A stretch of 64,000 bases of DNA from Penium margaritaceum (lineage: Eukaryota; Streptophyta; Zygnematophyceae; Desmidiales; Peniaceae). Both the position numbers and the translations under genes were made by a program. The notes beneath the pieces are model-generated. The model had not been told where the DNA came from. It searched no databases and was given only the letters and a program-made list of their open reading frames with translations. Below are positions 56,012-64,000 of this stretch, one piece after another. Position 1 is the stretch's first letter, and each line of letters opens with the position of its first letter. The DNA is taken from the NCBI GenBank assembly GCA_023375785.1, contig SZWC01008609.1, positions 1-64,000 of the forward strand, written 5' to 3'.

Positions 56012-57950
56012 CAATTCGCAGGCGCAAAGGCGCAGACGCAAAGGTGCAGGTGCGAAGGCGCAGGCACGAAGGCGAAGGCGCAAAGGCAAATGAGTTAAGG
56101 CGCAGGTGCAAAAGTGCAGGGCACAAATGCGCAGGCGCGAAGGCGCAAGCGCGAAGACGCAGGTGCTAAGGCGCTGACACAAAGGCGCAGGCACAAAGGC
56201 ACAGGCACAAAGGTGCAGGTGCAAAGGTGCAGACGTGAAGGGGCAGGCTCAAAGGCGCAGGCGCGAAAGCGCAGGCACAAAGGCGCAGGTACGTAGGCAC
56301 AGGCACAAAGGCACAGGCGCAAAGGTGCAGGCGCAAAGGCGCAGGCGGGAAGGCGTAGGCGCAATGGCGCAGGCGCAAAGGCACATGAACAAAGGCGCAA
56401 GCGCGAGGGTGCAAGCGCGAACGTGCAGGCGCAAAGGCGCAGATGCAAAGGCACTGGCGCAAAGGCGCAAGCGTGAAGGCGCAGGCGCAAAGGCGCGGGC
56501 GCAAAGGCGCAGGCGCAAAGGTGGCTCTAAGGCGCAGGCGCAAAGGCGCTGGCATGAAGGCGAAGGCGTGAAGGCGCATGCGCGAAGGTGCAGGCAATAA
56601 GGCGAAGGTACGAAGGCGCATACGCAAAGGGATAGGTGTGAAGGTGCAGGCACAGAGGCGCAGGCACAGAGGTGAAGGCACAAAGGCGCAGGCACGAAGG
56701 TGCAGGCGCGATTGCAAAGGCGTGAAGGCGCAGGCGCAAAGGCACAGGCGCAAAGGCGCAGGCGCAAAGGCACAGGCGCGAAGGCGCAGGAGCGAGGGCA
56801 CTTGCACGAAGGCGCAGCCAGGAAGGCGCAGGTGCAGAGGTGCACGAAAAGGCGCAGGCGCGAAGGCGCAGGCACGAAGGCACAGGCACGAAGGCGCAGG
56901 TGTAAAGGCGCAGGCACAAAGGCACAGGCATGAAGGCGCACATACGAAGGTGCAGGCGCAAAGGCGCAGGCGTGAAGGCGCAGGCGCGAAGGCACAGGCG
57001 CGAAGGCACATGTGTGAAGGCGCATGCGTGAAGGCGCAGGCTCAAAGGCCAGGCACGAAGGCGCAGGTGCAAAGGCACAGGCGCAAAAGCGCAGGCACGA
57101 AGCCATAAACGCAAAAACGCAGGCGCGAAGACACAAACGCGAAGGCGAAGGCATGAAGGCGCAGGCACAAAGGCGCAGGCAGGAAGGTGCAGGCACAAAG
57201 GCGCAGGCGTAAAAGCGCAAGAGCAAAGGTTCGGGCACGAAGGCGCAGACGCCAAAGCGCAGGCACAAAGGCGCAGGCGCAAAGGTGCAGGAGAGAAGGC
57301 ACAGGTGCCAAGGTGCAGGCGCAAAGCCGCAGACGCAAAGGCGCAGGCGCGACAGCGCAGGTGCAGAGGCGCTGGCGCAAAGGCACAGGTGCGAAGGTGC
57401 AAGCGCGAAGGCCCAGGCGCGAACGCATTGGTGCGAAGGCGCTTAAGCAAAGGCAAAGGCGCAGGAGCGAAGGCGCATGCGCGAAGGCGCAGGCACAAAG
57501 GTGCACGCACAAAGGTGCGGGCGTAAAGGCGCGTGTGCAAAGGCGTAGGCGCAAAGGCGCAGGTGCGAAGGCGGAGGCGCGAAGGCGGAGGCGCGAAGGC
57601 ACAGGCTTAAAGGCGCCTGCGCGAAGGCGCAGGCGCAAAGGTGCAGGCGCGAAGGCGCAGGCGCAAAGGCGCAAGCAAAAACGCACAGGCTCGAAGGAGC
57701 ACACAGGAAGGGGCGAGCGCAAAGGTGCAGGCGGGAAGGCGCAGGCGCGAAGGCACAGGCGTGAAGGCGCAGGCGCAAAGGCGCATGCGTAAAGGCGCAG
57801 GCGTGAAGGCACAGGCGGAAAGGCACAGGCACGAAGGCGCAGGCGCAAGGCGTAGGCGTCAATTCGCAGGCGCAAAGGCGCAGGCGCAAAGGTGCAGGTG
57901 CGAAGGCGCAGGCACAAATGCAAAGGCACAAAGGCAAATGAGTTAAGGCG
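56012..57950 (-). repeat. 1,848-bp higher-order repeat
   Basis: CAATTCGCAGGCGCAAAGG at 56012 recurs at 57860, and TGAGTTAAGG at 56091 recurs at 57939. Both are offset by 1,848 bp, which is exactly 132 units of 14 bp, and the sequence between the two words is closely similar in both copies. The words after TGAGTTAAGG (GCAAAAGTGCA, then GGGC or CGGCGC) also match. Span runs from the first anchor of copy 1 to just past the last anchor of copy 2. Confidence 0.8.
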
Positions 57951-60900
57951 CAGGTGCAAAAGTGCACGGCGCAAAGGCGCAGGCACGAAGGCACAGGCAC
58001 AAAGGCGTAGGCGCAAAGGTGCAGACGTGAAGGGGCAGGTGCGAAGGCGCTGGCGCGAAAGCGCAGGCACAAAGGCGCAGCTACGTAGGCACAGGCACAA
58101 AGGCACAGGCACAAAGGTGCAGGCGCAAAGGCGCAGGCAAGACGGCGTAGGTGCGATGGCGCAGGCGCAAAGGCACAGGAACAAAGGCGCAAGCACGAGG
58201 GCGCAAGCTCGAAGGTGCAGGCGCAAAGGCGCAGGTGCAAAGGCACTGGTGCAAAGGCGCAAGCGTGAAGGCGCAGGCGCGAAGGCGCAAGCACGAAGGC
58301 GGCTCGAAGGTGGAGGCGTGAAGGCGTAGGCGCGAAGGCACAGGCATGAAGGCGAAGGTGCAGAGGCGCATGCGCGAAGATGCAGGCAAGAAGGCGAAGG
58401 CACAAAGACGCATGTGCAAAGGGACAGGCGTAAAGGCGCAGGCGCAGAGGCGAAGGCGCAAAGGCGCAAGCCCGAAGGCGCAGGCGCGAAGGCGCAGGCG
58501 CCCTTGCAAAGGCGCGAAGGCATAGGCGCGAAGGCACAGGCGTGAAAGCGTAGGCGCAAAGGCGTAGGCACGAAGGCGCAGGCACGAAGGCGCAGGCGCG
58601 AAGGTGCAGGCGTGAAGGCACAGGCGCTAAGGCGCAGAAGCAAAGGCGCAGCGTGAAGGTGCATGCGCGAAGGCGCAGGCACAAAGGTGCACGCACGAAG
58701 GCGCTGGTGCGAAGGCGCAGGCGCAAAGGTGCAGGTATGAAGGCGCAGGCGTGAAGGCGCAGGCAGAAAGGTGAAGATGCAAAGGCGCAGGTGTGGAGGC
58801 ACAGGCGCGAAGGGGTAGGCGTGAAGGCCCAGGCGTAAAGACGCAGGCGCGAAGGCATAGGCGTGAAGGCGCAGGCGCGAAGGCGCAGGCACGAAGGCGC
58901 AGGCGCGAAGGCGCAGGCGTGACGGCGCAGGCGTGAAGGTGCAGGCGCAAAGGCGCAGGCACAAAGGCCCAAGCGTGAAGGCACATGCGCGAAGGTGCAT
59001 GCGCAATGGCACATGCATAAAGACGCAGGCACGAAGGGGCAGGCCCGAAGATGCAGGCACAAAGGCAAAGGCGCAAAGGCGCATGCGCGAAGGCACAGAC
59101 ACGAAGGCAAAGGTGCGAAGGCGCATGCACGAGGGCACATGCACGAAGGCACAGGCGCGAAGGCACAGACGCAAAGGCGCAGGTGCGAAGGCGCAGACGC
59201 GAAGGTGCAGGCGTGAAGGCGCAGGCGCGAAGGCGCAGGCGTGAAGGCGCAGGCACGAAGGCGCAGGCACAAAGGCGCAGGTGCAAAGGCGTAGGCGCGA
59301 AGGCACAGGCACGAAGGCACAGGCACGAAGGCGCAGGTGCAAAGGCGTAGGTGCAAAGAAGTAGGCGCGAAGCGGCAGGCGCATAGGCGCAGGAGTGAAG
59401 GCGCAGGCGCAAAGGTGCAGGCACAGAGGCACAGGTGCAAAGGCGCAGGAGTGAGGGCACAGGCACGAAGGTGCAGGGGCGAAAGCGCAGGCGCAAAGGC
59501 GCAGCCGCGAAGGCGGAGGCGCAGAGGCGCACGAAAAGGCGCAGGCGCAAAAGTGCAGGCACTAAGGCACAGGCGCAAAGGCACAGGTGCAAAGGCACAG
59601 GCGCAAAGGCGCAGGCACAAAGGTGAAGGCACGAAGGCGCAGGCACAAAGGCGCAGGCGTGTAGGCGCAAGCGCAAAGGCACAGGCACGAAGGCACATGC
59701 ACGAAGGCGCATGCGCAAAGGCGCAGGCTCAAAGGCCAGGCACGAAGGCGCAGGCGCAAAGGCGCAGGCGCGAAAGCGCAGGCGCGAAGGCGCAGGCGCG
59801 AAGACGAAGGCGTGAAGGCGCAGGCACAAAGGCGCAGGCGCGAAGGTGCAGGCGCGAAGGCGCAGCCGCCAACGCGTAGGCATGAAGGTGCATGCGCAAA
59901 GGTGTAGGCGGGAAGGCGCAGGCGCCAAGGTGCAGGCGCAAAGCCGCAGGTGGAAAGGCGCAGGCGCGAAGGCGCAGGCGCGAAGTCACAGGCGTGAAGG
60001 CGCAGGCGCGAACGCGCAGGCGCGAAGGCGCAGGAGTGAAGGCGCAGGAGCAAAGGCGCAGGCGCGAAGGTGCATGTGCGAAGGCGCAGGCGCAAATGCA
60101 CACACGCGAAGGCACAGGCGTGCAGGCGCATGTGCGATGGCGTAGGCGGAAAGACACAGGCGCGAAGGCGCAAGCACAAAGGCGCAACCACAAAGGCGCA
60201 GGCACGAAGGCGCAGGCATGAAGGCGCAGGCGTGAAGGCGCAAGCGCGAAGGCACATGCGCGAAGGCGCATGCGCAGAGGCACAGGCACAAAGGCGCAGG
60301 CACGAAGGTGCAGGAATAAATGCGCAGGCACAATGGCGCAGACACGAGGGCGCAGGCACAAATGCTCACGTGCAAAGGCACAGGCGCGAAGGCGCAGGCG
60401 CAAAGGCGCACGCGCGAAGGTGCAGGTGCCAAGGTGCAGGCGCAAAGGCGCAGGCGTGAAGGCGCAGGTGCAAAGGCATAGGCATGAAGGCAAAAGCGTG
60501 AAGGCACAGGAGTGAGGGCGCAGGTGCAAAAGGCAGGGGTAAAGGTGCAGGCGAAAAGGCGCACGCGTGAAGGCGCATGCGCAAAGGCGCAGGCACGAAG
60601 GCACAGGCGTGAAGGCGTAGGCGCAAAGGTGCAGACGCGAAGGCGCAAGCGCGAAGGCGCTGGCGCAAAGGCGCAGGGACAAAGGCGCAAGAGCAAAGGT
60701 GCAGGAGCAATGGTGCAGGCACGAAGGCGCATGCGCGAAGGCGCAGGCATGAAAGCGCATGAACGACGGTGCAGGCGCGAAGGTGCACGTGCAAAGGCAC
60801 AGGCGCGAAGGCGCAGGCACGAAGGCACTGGCGCAAAGGCGCAGGCACGAAGGCGCAGGCTGGAAGTCGCAGGTGCAAAGTTGCAGATGCAAAGGCGCAG

Positions 60901-61480
60901 GGGCGAAGGCGCTGGTGCAAAGATGCATGCATGAAAACGCAGGCGTAAACGCGCAGGCGCAAAGACGCAGGCACAAAGGCGCAGGTGCAAAGGCGCAGGC
61001 AGGAAGGCGCAGGCGCGAAGGCACAGGCACGAAGGCGCAGGTGTGAAGGCGCAGGCGCGAATGTGCAGGCACGAAGGCATAGGCACGAAGGCGCAGGCAC
61101 AAAGGCACAGGCGCAAAGGCGTAGGTGCAAAGAAGCAGGTGCGAAGCCGCAGGCGCGAGGGCGCAGGAGCAAAGGCGCAGGCGCAAAGGCGCAGGCGCAA
61201 AGGCAAAGGCGCAGGCGCAAAGGCACAAGCGCAAAGGCGCAGGAGCAAGGGGACAGGCACTAAGGTGCAGGGGCAAAGGCGCAGGCGCAAAGGCGCAGCC
61301 GCAAAGGCGCAGGCGCAGAGGCGCACGAAAAGGCGCAGGCGCAAAGGGGCAGGCACAAAGGCGCAGGCACGAAGGCGCAGGCACGAAGGCGCAGGTGTGA
61401 AGGCGCAGGCGCGAAGGCACAGGCACGAAGGCACATGCGCGAAGGCGCATGCGTGAAGGCACAGGCTCAAAGGCCAGGCA
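56843..61480 (-). repeat. Three-copy higher-order repeat with 2,687-bp and about 1.74-1.79-kb spacing
   Basis: A two-part signature recurs three times: CACGAAAAGGCGCAGG (56843, 59530, 61324), then about 140-200 bp later GGCTCAAAGGCCAGGCAC (anchored at CTCAAAGGCC: 57041, 59728, 61466). The first interval is 2,687 bp for both parts. The second is 1,794 and 1,738 bp, the 56-bp difference being four 14-bp units lost inside copy 3. A CATG-variant word precedes the second part in all three copies. Confidence 0.75.
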
Positions 61481-62777
61481 CAAAGGCGCAGGCGCGAAGG
61501 TGCAGGCGCGAAAGCGCAGGCGCGAAGGCGCAGGCGCAAAGGCAAAGGCGTGAAGGCACAGGCACAAAGGCGCAGGTGCGAAGGTGCAGGCACGAAGGCA
61601 AAGCCACCAAGGCGTAGGTACAAAGGCGCAGGCGCAAAGGTGCAGGCGGGAAGGCGCAGGCGCCGAGGTGCAGGCGCAAAGCCGCAGGCGCAAAGGCGCA
61701 AGCGTGAAGGTGCAGGTGCGAAGGCGCAGGTGCGAAGGCGCAGGCGTGAAGGCGCAGGAGTGACGACACAGGAACGAAGGGGCAGGCGCGAAGGCGCAGG
61801 CGCAAAGGCGCAGTCGCAAAGGCACACGCACAAAGGCACAGGCGTGAAGGTGCATGTGCAAAGGCATAGGCGCAAAGGCGCAGGGGCAAAGGTGCAGGCG
61901 CGAAGGCGCAGGCGCGAAGGCACAGGCGCGAAGGTGCAGCTGCGAAGGCGCAGGCACGAAGGCGCAGGCCCGAAGGCGCAGGCGTGATGGGGCAGGCGTG
62001 AAGGCGCAGGCACGAAGGCACTTGCGCGAAGGCGCATGCGCAAAGGCGCAGGCAGGAAGGCGCAAGCACGAAGGCGTAGGAACGAATGCACAAGCACGAA
62101 GGTGCATGCATAAAGGCGCAGGCACAAAGGCGAACGTGCAAAGGCACAGGCACGAAGGCGCAGGCGCAAAGGCGCAGGCGCCAAGATGCAGGCGCAAAGG
62201 CGCAGGCGCAAAGGCGCAGGCGTGAAGGCGTAGGCATGAAGGCGAAAGCGCGAAGGCACAGGAGTGAAGGCGCAGGTGCAAAGGCGCAGGGGTAAAGGCT
62301 CAGGTGCAAAGGCACAGGCGCGAAGGCGTAGGCGCGAAGGCGCAGGCGCGAAGGCGCAAGTGCAAAGGCGCAGGCGCGAAGGTGCAGGTGCAAAGGCACA
62401 GGCGCAAGTGCAAAGGCGCAGGCGCAAAGGCGCAGGCATGAAGGCGCAGGAGCCAAGGCACAGGCACAAAGGCACAAGCACAAAGGTGCAGACGCGAAGG
62501 CACAGGCGCGAAGGCGCTGGCGCAAAGGCACAGGCGCAAATGCGCAGGCGCGAAGGCGCAGGTGCGAAGGCGCAGGAGCGAAGGCGCATGCGCTAAGGCG
62601 TACGCACGCATCCACACGTGCAAAGGCGCACGCACGAAGGCGCATGCGTGATGGTGCAGGCGCAAAGGCGCAGGCGCAAAGGCACAGGCGCGAAGGCACA
62701 GGCACAAAGGCACTGGCGCGAAGGCACAGGCAAGAAGGCGCAGGCTGGAAGACGCAGGTGCAAAGGTTCAGGTGCAA

Positions 62778-63006
62778 AGGCGCAAAGGCGCAGGGGCGAA
62801 GGCGCTGGTGCAAAGGCGCAGGCGTGAAGGTGCACGCGCAAAGGTGCAGGCGCGAAGACGCAGGTGCGAAGGCGCAGGTGCAAAGGCGCAGGCGCAAAGG
62901 CGCAGGGGCGAAGGCGCTGGTGCAAAGGCGCAGGCGTGAAGGTGCACGCGCAAAGGTGCAGGCGCGAAGACGCAGGTGCGAAGGCGCAGGTGCAAAGGCG
63001 CAGGCG
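62778..63006 (-). repeat. Exact 112-bp (8-unit) tandem duplication
   Basis: 62778-62894 and 62890-63006 are identical over 117 bases at an offset of exactly 112 bp. Rare words within them (CAGGGGCGAAGGCGCTGG and GTGCACGCGCAAAGG) make this more than chance similarity between units. No differences means a very recent unequal exchange or slippage event, or an assembly duplication. Confidence 0.9.
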
Positions 63007-63236
63007 TGAAGGCGCAGGCGGGAAGGCGTAGGCGTGAAGACGCAGGCACAAAGGCGAAGGCGTGAAGGCGCATGCGCGAAGGCGCAGGCATGAAGGTCCA
63101 CGCGCAAAGGGGCAGGCGCGAAGGCGCAGGCGCGAAGGCGCAGGCGCAAAGGCGCATGCGCAAAGGCACAGGCGCGAAGGCGCATGTGCGAACGCGCTGA
63201 TGCAAAGGTGCAGGCACGAAGGCGCAGGCGTGCAGG

Positions 63237-63302
63237 CGCAGGCGCGAAGGCGCAGGCGCGAAGGCGCAGGCGCGAAGGCGCAGGCGCGAAGGCGCAGGCG
63301 CA
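63237..63302 (-). repeat. Run of undecayed consensus units
   Basis: About four to five successive units read GCGCGAAGGCGCAG with all CpGs intact. Such perfect runs are rare in this window. The other clear one is at about 8935-9005 on the opposite strand. They suggest very local recent amplification of a single unit. Confidence 0.75.
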
Positions 63303-64000
63303 AGGCACATACGCGAAGGCACATGCACGAAGGCGCAGGCACAAAGGCGCAGGCGCTTAGGCGCAGGCGCGAACATGCAGGCACGAAGGCATACGCGCGA
63401 AGGCGCAGGCACAAAGGTGCAGGTGCAAAGGCGCAGGCGCGAAGGCAGAGGCACGAAGGCAAAGGCGCAAAGGCGCAAGGTGCAGGCGCAAAGGCGCAGG
63501 CGTGAAGGCGCAGGCGCGAAGCTGCAGGCGCGAAGGCACATCCGCAAAGGAGCAAGCGCAAAGGCGCAGGCGTGAAGGCGCAGGCGCAAAGGCACAGGCG
63601 CGAAGGCACATGCGTGAAGGTGCATGCACAAAGGCGCAGGCACAATGGCGCAGGCAAGAAGGCGCAGGCGCGAATGCGCAAGCGCGAAGGCGCAGGCAGG
63701 AAGGGACACGCACAAAGGCGCAGGTGCAAAAGCGCAGGCGCGAAGGCGCAGGCGCAAAGGCGCAGGTGCAAAGGCGCGGGCGCGAAGGCGCAGGCGCAAA
63801 GGCGCAGGCACGAAGGCGAAGGCGCGAAGGCGCAGGAGTGAAGGCACAGGCGCAAAGGCACAGGCAAAATGGCGCAGGCGCAAAGGCACAGGTATGAATG
63901 CATAGGTGCAAAGGCGCAGGCGCAAAGGCGCAGGCAGGAAGGGGCAGGCGTGAAGGCGCAGGCACAAAGGCGCAGGCGCAAAGGCGCAGACGCAAAGGCA

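Larger units (their letters stand above)
51203..64000 (-). repeat. 14-bp satellite array, G-rich strand on top, right flank
   Basis: Array continues in the same orientation to the window edge but no longer follows the 19-kb pattern. It has its own markers: ACACACACAGG near 52615, CAATTCG at 56012 and 57860, TGAGTTAAGG at 56091 and 57939, CACGAAAA at 56843, 59530 and 61324, and CTCAAAGGCC at 57041, 59728 and 61466. These show local higher-order repeats of about 1.7-2.7 kb. Some older cassette words (GCAAAAAGGCGCAGACG with AGTAGTTGC near 53103) are still recognisable. No genes. Minus-strand frames such as 59986-62589 are repeat translation. Confidence 0.93.

Noticed and set aside
1-64000. CRISPR array
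   Set aside because: Repeats are contiguous 14-mers with no unique spacers, and no cas-like genes are present.

Overview
This window holds no gene I can support. About 99% of it is one degenerate 14-bp tandem repeat. Read on one strand the unit is close to CTGCGCCTTCGCGC (TTTGCG is the commonest variant of TTCGCG). Its complement is GCGCGAAGGCGCAG. The C-rich strand of the TTCGCG consensus has no A and the other strand has no T. The unit is itself a degenerate 6+8 doublet (TGCGCC + TTCGCGCC). The only ordinary sequence is an island of about 640 bp near the left end. It carries a minus-strand tRNA-like pol III promoter head (probably SINE-derived), a 54-bp direct repeat and several short hairpins. 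Scale, high-copy satellite architecture, a tRNA-derived element and CpG-biased decay (C to T and G to A at the unit's CpGs, as expected under cytosine methylation) all point to heterochromatin of a large eukaryotic genome. A land plant is my best guess, at low confidence.

Layout. 1-567: array, C-rich strand on top. About 568-1208: the island. 1209-9826: array, C-rich on top. 9817-9834: the array flips strand at a perfect 8-bp palindrome with a 2-nt loop. 9827-64000: array, G-rich (T-poor) strand on top, broken by a 103-base N gap at 31296-31398.

Above the 14-bp unit the array is organised at several nested scales that can be followed through rare shared words. A tandem duplication of about 19.2 kb fills the centre: unit 1 is about 12877-32084 and unit 2 about 32085-51202. 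Each unit contains a duplicated block at 1,061-bp spacing, a duplicated block at about 5.2-kb spacing, and a recurrent cassette marked by AAAAAGG and CAGTTG. A segment of about 5.4 kb (4430-9828) is an inverted copy of part of those units and matches unit 1 better than unit 2, which suggests it was copied after the 19-kb duplication. The right flank (51203-64000) has its own higher-order repeats at 1,848, 2,687 and about 1,740-1,794 bp, and an exact 112-bp (8-unit) tandem duplication.

Long open frames on both strands, up to almost 2,000 codons on the C-rich strand, are by-products of a stop-free unit whose length is not a multiple of three. I have not called them genes. The most interesting observations are the multi-scale higher-order structure, the datable inversion, and two fold-back insertions (43501-43545 and 48161-48196). 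These two are present in unit 2, absent from the matching places in unit 1, and look like template-switch events.
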